In this document: positions 42,111-50,666 of the stretch, piece after piece
Position numbering within the stretch: position 1 is the first letter of the stretch
How the letters are laid out: each line of letters opens with the position of its first letter
Source of the DNA: JBDTVS01 sp040007095
Lineage (GTDB): Bacteria > Acidobacteriota > Vicinamibacteria > Vicinamibacterales > CAVVIG01
DNA length: 64,000 nucleotides
Assembly (NCBI GenBank): GCA_040007095.1
Contig: JBDTVS010000004.1
Coordinates: 1-64,000, forward strand
Direction: 5' to 3'
Program-made: the position numbers and the translations under genes
Notes under the pieces: model-generated
Databases searched by the model: none
The model's input: only the letters and a program-made list of their open reading frames with translations
What the model was told of the DNA's origin: nothing

Positions 42111-45100
42111 TTACGGCGCGCTTTCGCCGGGCATGAGCTCGCCAGGTCGCTGTTGGACGACCGCCCGTCGGGTAGAGAGCCGCTCGATCAGCACGAACAG
42201 CAGCGGGATGATGAAGATCGCGATCAAGGTGGCTGCGAGCATGCCGGTGACGACGACCGTTCCCAGAATCCGTCGCGAGGCGGCGCCCGAGCCGCTGGCG
42301 ATCCACAACGGCACGCACCCGAGGATGAACGCGAACGAGGTCATCAAAATCGGGCGTAGCCGGAGCCGCGCCCCCTCGAGGGCGGCGTCCACGAGATCCC
42401 TGCCCTCATCGAGCCGCGCCTTGGCGAATTCCACGATCAGGATGGCGTTCTTTGCCGCCAGCCCGATCAGCATCACGACGCCAATCTGCGCGTAGACGTC
42501 GAAATCGAAGCGGCGGATGAACAGACCGAAGAACGCGCCGAAGACCGCAATCGGCACCGAAAGCAGGACCGAGAAGGGGAGCGACCAGCTCTCATAGAGA
42601 GCGGCCAGGATCAGGAAGACGAACGCGATCGACAACGCGAACAGGCCACTCGAGCCGCCGGCGTTCTTTTCCTGGTACGACAGCTCCGACCAGTCATAGC
42701 CCATCTCCGGAGGAAGGCTCGCACGCGCGGCCTGTTCCAGAGCATCCAGCGCCTGACCCGAGCTGTAGCCGGGAGCGGGCGCACCGGTCACCTGGGCGGC
42801 GCGGTAGACGTTGAACCGGTTGGTGTACTGCGGGCCGAACGCCGGCCTGGTCGCTTCGAGTGCGGAGAGCGGGACCATGGCGCCGTCGTTGTTGCGCACG
42901 TAGAACCTCGCGATGGCCTCCGGGCTTGTCCGTTCGGACCCTTCCGCCTGCAGGAATACCCGCCACTGGCGGCCGAACCGGTTGAACTGGTTCACGAACA
43001 GTCCGCCGAGAAACGCCTGCATCGTTTGATAGACGTCGCCGAGCGCGATCCCCTGCTTGAGGACCTTGTCGCGATCGACCTCGGCGAAGATTTGCGGCAC
43101 CGCCGCGGTGAACTGCGACGTCACGCCGGCAAGCTCCGGACGCTTGCGGGCCGCCGCGAGAAAGGTCTGCAGGTGCTGGTTCAGGAGATCGAGGCTGCCG
43201 CCGCTGCGATCCTGCAGCCAGAACGAAAAGCCGCCTTGCGTGCCGAGCCCCGGGATCGACGGCGGCATCACCGCGAACGCGATCGCCTCTGGAACGATCT
43301 GACGCAGCTGTCCGTTGATGCGGTTCACAATCGCGCGCGCGTCGAGGTCGGGACCGGTTCGCTCCGCCCAGGGCTTGAGGCCGATGAAGTAGAACGCGTA
43401 ATTGCCCGCGGTGACGCGCGACAGCAGGCTGAAGCCGGCAATCGTGTTGAAATTGCCGATCCCGGCGGTGCCAAGCAGCAGCCGATCGATCTTGCGGCAG
43501 ACCGCGTCGGTACGCTCGAGCGACGCCGCCGCCGGCAACTGGACGTTGAGAAGGAAGTAACCGTAGTCTTCTTCGGGAACGAAGCTGGTGGGGAGCCGCC
43601 GCCCAAGCGCGCCGGCCGCGACCGTGAAACCGACCAGCAGCGCGACGCCGATCACCGCCTTGCGCACGATCCGATGACTGAGGCTCACGTACCCGCGCGT
43701 CGCCTTGTCGAACCAACGGTTGAAGACGGCGAAGAAGCGCCCGAGCATGTGTTTCGACGGTGTTCTTGGCTTCAGCAGCATCGCCGACAACGCCGGCGAC
43801 AGGGTCAGCGCGTTGAACGCCGAAATCAGCACGGAGATCGCGATCGTGATCGCGAATTGCTTGTTCAATCGGCCTTGAATACCGGCCATGAAGCCGACCG
43901 GGATGAACACCGACGCCAGAATCAGCGCGATGCTGACGACCGGACCGGACACTTCCTCCATGGCCTTCAGCGTCGCCTCGCGCGGCGGCATGCCCTCTTC
44001 GATGTGATGCTCCACCGCCTCGACCACGACAATCGCATCGTCGACGACCAGACCGATGGCGAGCACGAGCCCGAACAGCGACAGCGTGTTGATCGAGAAG
44101 CCAAGTAACGGGAACACCGCGAAGGTCCCGATCAGCGAGACCGGGACCGCGATCATGGGAATGAGCGTCGCCCGCCAATTCTGCAGGAACAGATACACGA
44201 CGAACACGACCAGGAGCATGGCTTCGGAGAGGGTGATGAGGATCTCGCGGATGCCCTCGGAGACCGGCAGCGTCGTGTCGATTGAATAGCGGTACTGCAG
44301 ATCCTGCGGAAATCTCGTACTGAGGTCCGTCATCGTCTTCTTCACGCCGGCGGCGACGGCCAGCGCGTTCGAGCCCGGAGTTTGAAAGATGGCCACCGCA
44401 CAGCCCGGCTGTCCGTTGACGCGCCCGATCTGCTGGTAGTTGAGGGCCCCGAGCTCGACGCGAGCGACGTCCTTCAGTCGCACCACCGATCCGTCCGGAT
44501 TCGAACGTACGGCGATGGCGGCGAACTCCTCCGCCGTCTGGAGGCGACCCTGGGCGCGCACCGTGTAGGTCATTTCCTGGCCGGGCGGCGCGGGCTGTGC
44601 GCCGATCTGGCCGGCCGGATTGACCGTGCTCTGCTGCTGCACGGCCCGAACCAGGTCGGGCACCGTCAGTCCGAGCTTGGCGAGCACATCCGGCTTGACC
44701 CAGATCCGCATCGCGTAGTCGCCGGCGCCGAACAGCCGCACGTCGCCGACGCCGGGCACGCGGTACAGCGCGTCGATGATGTTGATGTTCGCGTAGTTGG
44801 CGAGAAACAGCGCGTCGTAGGTATCTTTCGGCGACGAGAGCGAGACGATCAACATCGGAAATCCGGTCGCCTTGCGCATCGTCAGTCCGAAGGCGTTGAC
44901 GTCGGGCGGCAGGTTCGCCGCGGCCTGCGCCACCCGGTTCTGGACGTTGACCTGATCGATGTTCGGGTCGGTCGACACGTCGAAGGTGACCGTCAGCTGC
45001 ATCGTGCCGTCGTTCGAGTTCGTCGACTGCATGTACAGCATGTTCTCGACGCCGTTGGTCTGCTGTTCGAGCGGGGTCGCCACCGCCTGTTCGATGGTGA

Positions 45101-45263
45101 GGGCATCGGCCCCGTTGTAGTTGGCCGTCACGCTGATCTGCGGTGGGATGATGTCGGGGAACTGCGCGATTGGCAGCGACTGCATCGCGACCAGACCTGC
45201 CAACACGGTGATGATCGCGATGACGATGGCGACGATGGGACGGCCGATGAAGAATCGGGACAT
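42111..45263 (-). CDS. RND efflux transporter permease (HAE1/AcrB-MexF type)
   Basis: The protein has 1050 residues, normal for hydrophobe/amphiphile efflux pumps, with 12 membrane helices and two large periplasmic loops. Proton-relay and family motifs are readable: FGLVLAIGLVVDDAIVVVEAVE in TM4 (paired Asp) and GVVMLIGLAAKNAILIVEFA in TM10-11. It starts MSRFFIGRPIVAIVIAIITV as in AcrB homologues. The permease binds substrates in the periplasm and exports them with proton antiport. Its start follows the adaptor stop by 2 nt (TGAGGATG). Confidence 0.96.
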   Translation of the reverse strand: MSRFFIGRPIVAIVIAIITVLAGLVAMQSLPIAQFPDIIPPQISVTANYNGADALTIEQAVATPLEQQTNGVENMLYMQSTNSNDGTMQLTVTFDVSTDPNIDQVNVQNRVAQAAANLPPDVNAFGLTMRKATGFPMLIVSLSSPKDTYDALFLANYANINIIDALYRVPGVGDVRLFGAGDYAMRIWVKPDVLAKLGLTVPDLVRAVQQQSTVNPAGQIGAQPAPPGQEMTYTVRAQGRLQTAEEFAAIAVRSNPDGSVVRLKDVARVELGALNYQQIGRVNGQPGCAVAIFQTPGSNALAVAAGVKKTMTDLSTRFPQDLQYRYSIDTTLPVSEGIREILITLSEAMLLVVFVVYLFLQNWRATLIPMIAVPVSLIGTFAVFPLLGFSINTLSLFGLVLAIGLVVDDAIVVVEAVEHHIEEGMPPREATLKAMEEVSGPVVSIALILASVFIPVGFMAGIQGRLNKQFAITIAISVLISAFNALTLSPALSAMLLKPRTPSKHMLGRFFAVFNRWFDKATRGYVSLSHRIVRKAVIGVALLVGFTVAAGALGRRLPTSFVPEEDYGYFLLNVQLPAAASLERTDAVCRKIDRLLLGTAGIGNFNTIAGFSLLSRVTAGNYAFYFIGLKPWAERTGPDLDARAIVNRINGQLRQIVPEAIAFAVMPPSIPGLGTQGGFSFWLQDRSGGSLDLLNQHLQTFLAAARKRPELAGVTSQFTAAVPQIFAEVDRDKVLKQGIALGDVYQTMQAFLGGLFVNQFNRFGRQWRVFLQAEGSERTSPEAIARFYVRNNDGAMVPLSALEATRPAFGPQYTNRFNVYRAAQVTGAPAPGYSSGQALDALEQAARASLPPEMGYDWSELSYQEKNAGGSSGLFALSIAFVFLILAALYESWSLPFSVLLSVPIAVFGAFFGLFIRRFDFDVYAQIGVVMLIGLAAKNAILIVEFAKARLDEGRDLVDAALEGARLRLRPILMTSFAFILGCVPLWIASGSGAASRRILGTVVVTGMLAATLIAIFIIPLLFVLIERLSTRRAVVQQRPGELMPGESAP

Positions 45264-45265
45264 CC

Positions 45266-46654
45266 TCAGTGCCCTTCAGCGGCCGCCGTGAACGGCTTGG
45301 GGTTCACGATCGCGCCATCGACCGAGGGCGCGCCCTCCACCACCACTCGCGCGCCGGGTTCGAGGCCGCGCTCGATGATCCAGCGGCTGAGGACGCGATC
45401 GCCTGCCCGCACCGTGCGCGTGCTCACTTTGTTGTCCCAATCGACGACGCGCACCTGAAACGCGCCCTGCAGCTCGTTCACCGCGCGCTGCGGCACCAGC
45501 AGCGCGTCGGTTCGCACCCGGGTCTCCGCCCGGACGCGGCCGTACTGGCCCGGGCGAAGCGTGCGGTCTGGATTCGGAAACGTGGCGCTGATGCGGATGG
45601 TTCCGGTCTTCGCGTCGATTTCGCGATCGGCCGCGAGAAACGTGCCGCGTCGCGGATAGATGCTGCCGTCGGCGAGCACCAACGTCAGCAGGCTGCCGCC
45701 TTCCCACGGCCCCTTCGCGTTGCGGCTGTTGATTCGGCCGGCCACCTGCAGGTACTCCTGCTCGCTCAAGGGAAAGTACGCCTTGATCGGATCGATTTGC
45801 GAGACCGTCGTCAGCAGCGTCGAAGGTCCGACCAGATCGCCGATCTGGGCGGTAGCGATCGCGGCGACGCCGTCGATGAGCGATGTGACCGACGTGAAGC
45901 CGACATTCAGCTGCGCCGTTTCGACGGCGGCGGTGGCGGACTGGACGGCCGCCTGCGCGGCGAGACTGGCCTGCACGTCGTTGTCGAACTGGCCTTGCGC
46001 GATGGCGCGCTGTTCGGCCAGGGGGCGATCGCGCGCGACGTCCCGCTCGGCCTTGCCCAGTTGCGCCTGCGCTTCGGCGAGCTGACCGCGTGCCTGCGCG
46101 AGCGCGGATTGGACCGGTCTCGCATCGATCTCAAACAGCACCTGCCCCTTTCGGATCCCGGCGCCTTCCTCGTAGTGGCGGGCCAGCAGGTAGCCCGTGA
46201 CCTGGGGTCGAATCTGCGCGTTGACGTAGCCGTCGAGCGTGGCGATCCATTCGCTGGTCAGCGCGACACGTTCCGGCATCACCGTCACGACGCTCACGTC
46301 TGGCGGCCGCGGAGGCGGCGGAGAGGCGTGGCCATTGCTGCATCCCTGGAACAGCACCGGCGCCAGAAAGAGCAGGGCACACACCGTTCCGGCCGAGTCG
46401 ACAAGCCGCTGGCGCGAGGAGGGAGCGGTGTCCTGCGCGTACTTTGACCGGCGCCGCCAGCGATTCGCGGACGGGTTGGGGGTTAGCAGCCCGTGGTGAA
46501 AGTCCGTCGTCGCACCGAGGCGGGTGATGCGCCCGGATCGCCAGGCGCGAAACGCGAGAATACCGGGAGTATTTGAGCGTTGAGCAACGCCGCGAGGCGG
46601 GATGCAGCGCTCGCCGAATGCAGACGGACTTTTGCCACGGGTTGTTAGGGTCAT
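45266..46654 (-). CDS. RND efflux periplasmic adaptor (MFP/AcrA family)
   Basis: The conserved part has a lipoprotein-type leader (LLFLAPVLFQGCSNG), then a HlyD/AcrA body: barrel-sandwich start LDGYVNAQIRPQVTGYLLA, an alpha-hairpin rich in Ala/Gln, lipoyl half AQLNVGFTSVTSLIDGVA, and beta-barrel LRPGQYGRVRAET. The adaptor joins permease and outer-membrane factor. Start uncertain: no ATG lies between the signal region and 46654. ATG 46654 overlaps the NHLP-like gene stop (ATGA), but the first 57 codons after it run through palindromic element copy B. GTG 46384 is the alternative and would leave a signal peptide with no basic n-region. Confidence 0.85.
   Translation of the reverse strand: MTLTTRGKSPSAFGERCIPPRGVAQRSNTPGILAFRAWRSGRITRLGATTDFHHGLLTPNPSANRWRRRSKYAQDTAPSSRQRLVDSAGTVCALLFLAPVLFQGCSNGHASPPPPRPPDVSVVTVMPERVALTSEWIATLDGYVNAQIRPQVTGYLLARHYEEGAGIRKGQVLFEIDARPVQSALAQARGQLAEAQAQLGKAERDVARDRPLAEQRAIAQGQFDNDVQASLAAQAAVQSATAAVETAQLNVGFTSVTSLIDGVAAIATAQIGDLVGPSTLLTTVSQIDPIKAYFPLSEQEYLQVAGRINSRNAKGPWEGGSLLTLVLADGSIYPRRGTFLAADREIDAKTGTIRISATFPNPDRTLRPGQYGRVRAETRVRTDALLVPQRAVNELQGAFQVRVVDWDNKVSTRTVRAGDRVLSRWIIERGLEPGARVVVEGAPSVDGAIVNPKPFTAAAEGH
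46483..46650 (-). repeat. Palindromic element family, copy B (reverse orientation, inside the adaptor 5' region)
   Basis: Arms TTAGCAGCCCGTGGTGAAAG and CTTTTGCCACGGGTTGTTAG are inverted complements. Read on the minus strand, the core contains GCTGCATCCCGCCTCG, a central hairpin AATAC-TCCCG-GTATT and GCGATCCGGGCGC. The arm sequence differs from copies A, C, D and E although the core is related. TTAG borders both ends on the plus strand. It leaves the adaptor frame open. Confidence 0.85.
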
Positions 46655-46881
46655 TCCGGGTGCAGAGTGCATCGTTGCAGGCTGGGGTGAATGTGATGGG
46701 CAGTCCGCGGCCACAGCGTGGGGTCGGTGGAGACCAGGGCGTTGATCTCGCTTCGGCTCAGCTCGTATCCCAGGTCGCAGAGACCGGTCAGCGTCTGAAC
46801 AGGGTTCTCCCCAAAGCGATGCCGCAGATCTTCATCCGTCAACAGGCGTCCGATGATGAGCTCGACGGTTCGTTGTGACAT
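46651..46881 (-). CDS. Short NHLP-clan-like peptide (Os1348/Franean1_4349-type RiPP precursor-like)
   Basis: This 76-residue peptide reads SQRTVELIIGRLLTDEDLRH, RFGENPVQTL, and YELSRSEINALVSTDPTLW, followed by a 19-residue His/Pro-rich tail ending LQRCTLHPE. The helix-GRLxTDExxRxRF-L-P pattern is that of leader-like proteins of the nitrile-hydratase/Nif11 leader clan, which in other bacteria head RiPP precursors. I make this assignment from memory of the family. No RiPP-modifying enzyme is nearby. The stop overlaps ATG 46654 of the adaptor frame. A candidate sigma-54 promoter lies just upstream. The peptide may act as a short regulatory or structural protein. Confidence 0.6.
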   Translation of the reverse strand: MSQRTVELIIGRLLTDEDLRHRFGENPVQTLTGLCDLGYELSRSEINALVSTDPTLWPRTAHHIHPSLQRCTLHPE

Positions 46882-46900
46882 GTCTGAACGACCGTAGTAA

Positions 46901-46916
46901 GGCAACACACGTACCA
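46901..46916 (-). promoter_or_regulatory. Candidate sigma-54 (-24/-12) promoter of the peptide/RND efflux operon
   Basis: On the minus strand the sequence is TGGTACG-TGTG-TTGCC, against the consensus TGGCACG-N4-TTGC(A/T). It has the invariant GG and GC at the correct spacing with one mismatch in the first block. The inferred transcription start is about 10 nt before the peptide ATG at 46881, a short leader. The divergent neighbour encodes a sigma-54 activator, which supports the call. Confidence 0.6.
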
Positions 46917-46941
46917 GGCGGGTGCGGACTTCAATGAACGC

Positions 46942-46957
46942 ACGAATCGAGATTCGT
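46942..46957. promoter_or_regulatory. Inverted repeat, possible activator-binding site
   Basis: ACGAATC-GA-GATTCGT is a perfect 7-bp inverted repeat, 25 bp upstream of the -24 element. It could bind the Fis-type HTH of the adjacent activator. No second copy was seen. Confidence 0.35.
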
Positions 46958-47003
46958 TGGGCTTTCAGACACTGGCCTCACCGGCGCAGAGGCGGCCGCT
47001 GAA

Positions 47004-47025
47004 TGTAGATGCGCAGGAATCTACA
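47004..47025. promoter_or_regulatory. Inverted repeat TGTAGAT-N8-ATCTACA
   Basis: A perfect 7-bp inverted repeat with an 8-bp spacer lies about 90 bp upstream of the sigma-54-like promoter, a normal distance for an enhancer-type activator site. Its regulator is not known. Confidence 0.35.
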
Positions 47026-47369
47026 GACTGACGGCTGATGTGCACTTGTGGCAACGCGGTCGCGTCAATCTGCCGCGAGCGTTCTATACTGAGTTTGCCG
47101 CTGCTTTCTTATGCCAATGCCGAGCCGCCCGACCCTCGACCTTCGCAAACAGGAGATCGCACGGGCAGGTTGTTTCGACAGCGGCACACGCATCGGCTCT
47201 TCATGCGACGCGTCGAATCCCGCACGCGATAGCGCGCCTGCGCCCGCCGGTGGCTGACTCGATACGGACGCCGTCGCACCCCAAGCCCGGTCGCCGGAAG
47301 GGCAGGCGAGACTGTCTGCAGCGGCGAGGACACTGGTCTAGCTGAGGATCCATGTTTGCTCGCCAAGTG

Positions 47370-47425
47370 TTAGGGCCAGTCGGGAAATAAGTGAATGATG
47401 CAGTTATTTCCTGACAGGCCCTTAG
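47370..47425. repeat. Stem-only derivative of the palindromic element, spanning a start codon
   Basis: The outer arms, beginning TTAGGGCCAGTC and ending GACAGGCCCTTAG, pair over about 20 bp around a 13-nt loop containing the ATG of the sigma-54 activator. TTAG is present at both ends as in the full elements, but the whole core is missing. The mRNA or ssDNA could fold with the start codon in the loop. Confidence 0.7.
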
Positions 47426-49440
47426 GCCGCGAGATTGTCGATCGCCTCGAGGCGATTCATCACCTGTTGCCAGATCTCGCGACCGCGGTGGACGTGCGAG
47501 ACGTCCTGGCCCAGTTGACCGTCGCCGCGTCCCAGGTCATCCCCCACGACGAGGCGCGTTTGACAATCGTGACGCCAGCGGGCAGACAGTCCTGGCGAGT
47601 CGCCCGATCGTCGGTGGACGGCGCCGGCATCCCCGTCCCGGCCGCGAACGATTTCGTGAGCGATGAGGCCGCGGCGTCTGACGTGCTCGATGGCCTCTCC
47701 GGACAGTCCCGTGGCATGCAGAGCGGCGTGCGCGCGCCGGTTCGGATCGGCCAGGATTTCATGGGCACGATCGGCTTTCTGTCGAAGACGGCCGGGAGCT
47801 ACACGGAGGCGGATCTGGTGGTGGTGCAACGGATGGCCGACTTCGTGGCGATCGCGCTGACGCACCACCGCCTCGTGGACGAAGCGCGCCGGGGGGCGGC
47901 CGAACGGGAGCGCGCGGCGGCCCTGGCTGCTTCCGAAGATCTGTTGCGGACCTTGTCCAAGACGCTCGACATCCGCGACGTGTTCGTCCGGGTCTCCGAC
48001 ATCGTGGCGCGCGTGCTGCCGCATGACCGTATGAGCATGACGCTCTACGACGACACCACGGGAGAGATCCTGCGGCATGCCGTCTCGAACGATCGCGGCC
48101 CGGCGCTCATGCGCATCCGCCCGACGCCGTCTGGCGCGCTGAAAGCGGATGGGTCGTTCCGGATCATTGCGGATTTGACCCAGGAACTGATTCCGGTAAC
48201 GGATCCTCCAGGTCTCCGGGATCAGTGGCTGGCGGCTGGCTACCGATCGATGCTGGCGATTCGGCTGGACGCGCGGGGCCAATCCTTCGGCCTGCAATTC
48301 TGGTCGCTGCGGCCCGGCGCCTTCAGCCCTGATGACGTGACGGTTGCGCGCCGGATCGGGGATCACGTGGCGCTGGCGGTGTCCCACGAGCGACTCGCCG
48401 AAATTGCCCAGCAGGTGGCGGAGGCGCGGGCCCACGCGGAACGGCTCGAACTGCGCGTCAAATCGCTCTCAGAGGCTCTCGACTCGAGGGCGGGCTACGG
48501 ACGCGTGGTGGGACAGTCCGAGCCCTGGCAGGCGATTCTGAAGCAGGCGGCGCAGGTCGCGGCCACCGACACCACCGTGCTCCTGACCGGTGAGTCGGGC
48601 ACTGGCAAGGAAGTCGTGGCGCGGTTCATCTACCGCGCTTCTGCCCGAAGCACCGGCCCCTTCGTGGCGATCAACTGCGCAGCGCTTCCCGAGCAACTGC
48701 TCGAGTCGGAGCTGTTCGGGCATGAGCGCGGCGCGTTCACTGGCGCGCATCAGGCCCGCCCCGGACAGCTCGAGATGGCCGCCGGCGGCGTCTTGTTCCT
48801 CGACGAGGTCGCCGAAATGAGCCCGTCCGCGCAGGCGAAGTTTCTCCGTGTCCTGCAGGAGCGCGAGTTTCAGCGGCTCGGCAGCACGCGGGTGCTGAAA
48901 GCCAATGTTCGCGTGATTGCCGCGACCAATCGCGACCTGAAGAAGGCGATGGCGCGCGCGGACTTTCGCGAGGACCTGTACTACCGCCTGAATGTCTTCA
49001 ATATCCTGGTGCCGCCGTTGCGCGAGCACCGCGACGACATCCTGCCGCTCAGCCAGGCCTTTCTGGATGAAATCGGCCGATCGTTCGGGCGTCCGCCTGC
49101 CGGCCTCACCCATGACGCGAAAGACGCCCTGCTCAATTCGCGCTGGCCCGGCAACGTGCGCGAGTTGCGCAACGCCCTCGAGCGTGCCGCCATCGTTTGC
49201 GAAGGGGGCCTGATCACCGCTGCCCATCTGTCGCTTCCGCGCGCCCCGGTCGAGCTCGCGGCGGCGAGTTCCCCCGAGCCTCCGGCGGCGGGTTCGACGA
49301 CCGACCTGACAATCGTGGAACGCGATCTGGTCCGTCAGGTCATGCAGGAGTGCGGCGGAAACAAGTCGCGGGCCGCGCAGCGGCTCGGCCTGACGCGCGC
49401 GCAACTGTACGTGCGGCTTCGCAAGTATCAACTCGAATAG
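47395..49440 (+). CDS. Sigma-54-dependent transcriptional activator (GAF-GAF-AAA+-Fis)
   Basis: The protein has 681 residues. Two GAF-type sensor domains (about 20-165 and 180-340) precede an AAA+ domain with Walker A GESGTGKE (from residue 399), the sigma-54-contacting GAFTGA loop (from residue 446), Walker B GGVLFLDEVAEM and arginine-finger region. It ends with a Fis HTH (QVMQECGGNKSRAAQRLGLTRAQLYVRLRKYQ). It is the expected activator of the -24/-12 promoter in front of the divergent efflux operon, responding to a ligand or redox signal through GAF domains. The only in-frame ATGs near the N-terminus (47395 and 47398) lie inside the stem-only palindrome. Confidence 0.93.
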   Translation: MMQLFPDRPLGREIVDRLEAIHHLLPDLATAVDVRDVLAQLTVAASQVIPHDEARLTIVTPAGRQSWRVARSSVDGAGIPVPAANDFVSDEAAASDVLDGLSGQSRGMQSGVRAPVRIGQDFMGTIGFLSKTAGSYTEADLVVVQRMADFVAIALTHHRLVDEARRGAAERERAAALAASEDLLRTLSKTLDIRDVFVRVSDIVARVLPHDRMSMTLYDDTTGEILRHAVSNDRGPALMRIRPTPSGALKADGSFRIIADLTQELIPVTDPPGLRDQWLAAGYRSMLAIRLDARGQSFGLQFWSLRPGAFSPDDVTVARRIGDHVALAVSHERLAEIAQQVAEARAHAERLELRVKSLSEALDSRAGYGRVVGQSEPWQAILKQAAQVAATDTTVLLTGESGTGKEVVARFIYRASARSTGPFVAINCAALPEQLLESELFGHERGAFTGAHQARPGQLEMAAGGVLFLDEVAEMSPSAQAKFLRVLQEREFQRLGSTRVLKANVRVIAATNRDLKKAMARADFREDLYYRLNVFNILVPPLREHRDDILPLSQAFLDEIGRSFGRPPAGLTHDAKDALLNSRWPGNVRELRNALERAAIVCEGGLITAAHLSLPRAPVELAAASSPEPPAAGSTTDLTIVERDLVRQVMQECGGNKSRAAQRLGLTRAQLYVRLRKYQLE

Positions 49441-49547
49441 ACCGACGGGCCCGGTCCGGCTGAAGCCGCAAACTACGGACGGGTCGACAACGCGTTAGAC
49501 ATCCAGTCACGCGAGGCGGCAGGTGCGCCATGGCGGCCCGGCGGCAA

Positions 49548-50666
49548 TCAGTGCTGGACTGCCGGAGACGTCGGGTTTGCCGGTGACGCCAAACTCTTCG
49601 AGAAGAACGGGAGCACGTTCCTTTCGATCCGCTCGCCGACCCTGTTGGTGTGATCGCCGTCGTACTCCTCGTAGCTGTGGGGAATCTTCAAACGCGTCAG
49701 GGCCTGGTTCAACTGGCGATTCGTCGTGATCAGATTGTCCTTGGTGCCGATGTCGATCGCGATCGCATAAAACGCGTTGAGACCGGGTACGTAGCCTTCG
49801 ATCATCGTCAGCGGCGCGTTGGCCGCCCACTTGGCGACGATGTCGGGCCGGACCTTGCCATCTTTGACCGGCAAATCGAGATAGAGCGGCGGGTTGTTGG
49901 GATTCGGCGACCACGCCGCGGCCGACGCGAGATTCACGGAAGGTCCAAACCCGGGAGCTCGCGCCGCTTCCTCCGCTTGCTCGCGCGTCTTGATTGCCTC
50001 CGCGGGAGCCATTGCCTCCGGCCGTGGCGTGTTCGCCGCCAGGCAGCACGCGCTCATGACGTAGAGGCTCGAGAATACCTCCGGCCGCTTCATGCCGATC
50101 CGAATCGCGCCGTATCCGCCCATCGAGTGACCGGCCAGACCGCGGCTGATGCGTGCCGCGATCGTGCGGTAGTGGCCATCGACGTAGGCCACGAGATCCT
50201 GGGCGACGAAGTTCTCCCAGTTGCCCGAGGTGACCGAATCCGAATACATGCTGCCTTTGTGCAGCGTGAAGGCATTGGGGGTGACGACAATCAGCTCGCT
50301 GAAGCCCTGCGTGGCGGCAAGCCGATCGGCGCTCTCGGGCAGCTTGGCGAGCCGGCTGTTGAAGGTGTCGTCGCGTCCGCCGTAGCCATGCAGCAGATAC
50401 ACCACCGGATAGCGGCGGGTCTGCTCCGCGGCGTAGCTCGGGGGCAGATAGACACTGACCTCGCGATCAGGGGAATCGCCTTCGAGATTGCCTTCGAGCG
50501 ACTTGCCGTGCACCGTGATGTGCTCGACAGTCCCCGTGCGGGCGCCTGCTGCCGTTCCGCCTCCCGCCGGCCCGCCTCCTCGCCTGCCCTGAGCATCCAG
50601 AGTCGGCAACATACAGACGGCGAGCGCCGCCACGCAGGCGATGGACCGTCCAGCGTTCAGCAACAT
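49548..50666 (-). CDS. Secreted esterase (alpha/beta hydrolase, esterase D/feruloyl-esterase-like)
   Basis: This 372-residue protein has a signal peptide (IACVAALAVCMLPTLDAQ) followed by a Gly/Ala-rich linker. The alpha/beta-hydrolase domain (about 50-355) shows DREVSVYLPPSYAAEQTRRY, YPVVYLLHGYGGRDDTF, nucleophile elbow GHSMGG, a candidate acid Asp near AIDIGTKDN, and His in YDGDHTNRVG. It likely cleaves ester-linked groups from polysaccharide or an acyl substrate outside the cell. Convergent with the sigma-54 activator. The 5' flank carries palindromic element C. Confidence 0.88.
   Translation of the reverse strand: MLLNAGRSIACVAALAVCMLPTLDAQGRRGGGPAGGGTAAGARTGTVEHITVHGKSLEGNLEGDSPDREVSVYLPPSYAAEQTRRYPVVYLLHGYGGRDDTFNSRLAKLPESADRLAATQGFSELIVVTPNAFTLHKGSMYSDSVTSGNWENFVAQDLVAYVDGHYRTIAARISRGLAGHSMGGYGAIRIGMKRPEVFSSLYVMSACCLAANTPRPEAMAPAEAIKTREQAEEAARAPGFGPSVNLASAAAWSPNPNNPPLYLDLPVKDGKVRPDIVAKWAANAPLTMIEGYVPGLNAFYAIAIDIGTKDNLITTNRQLNQALTRLKIPHSYEEYDGDHTNRVGERIERNVLPFFSKSLASPANPTSPAVQH

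Larger units (their letters stand above)
46882..47394. other. Divergent control region of the efflux operon and sigma-54 activator
   Basis: This 513-bp region holds no supportable gene. It contains a sigma-54-like promoter (46901-46916), inverted repeats at 46942-46957 and 47004-47025, and most of the stem-only palindrome at 47370-47425. It separates the efflux operon (minus) from the activator (plus). Confidence 0.6.

Noticed and set aside
42694..44178. Long alternative minus-strand frame inside the RND permease gene
   Set aside because: Out of frame with the conserved 1050-residue permease and rich in Arg/Gly/Asp without motifs.
46651..46881. Complete RiPP biosynthetic cluster
   Set aside because: Only a leader-like peptide gene is seen; no cyclase, radical-SAM, YcaO or peptidase-transporter gene is in the neighbourhood.
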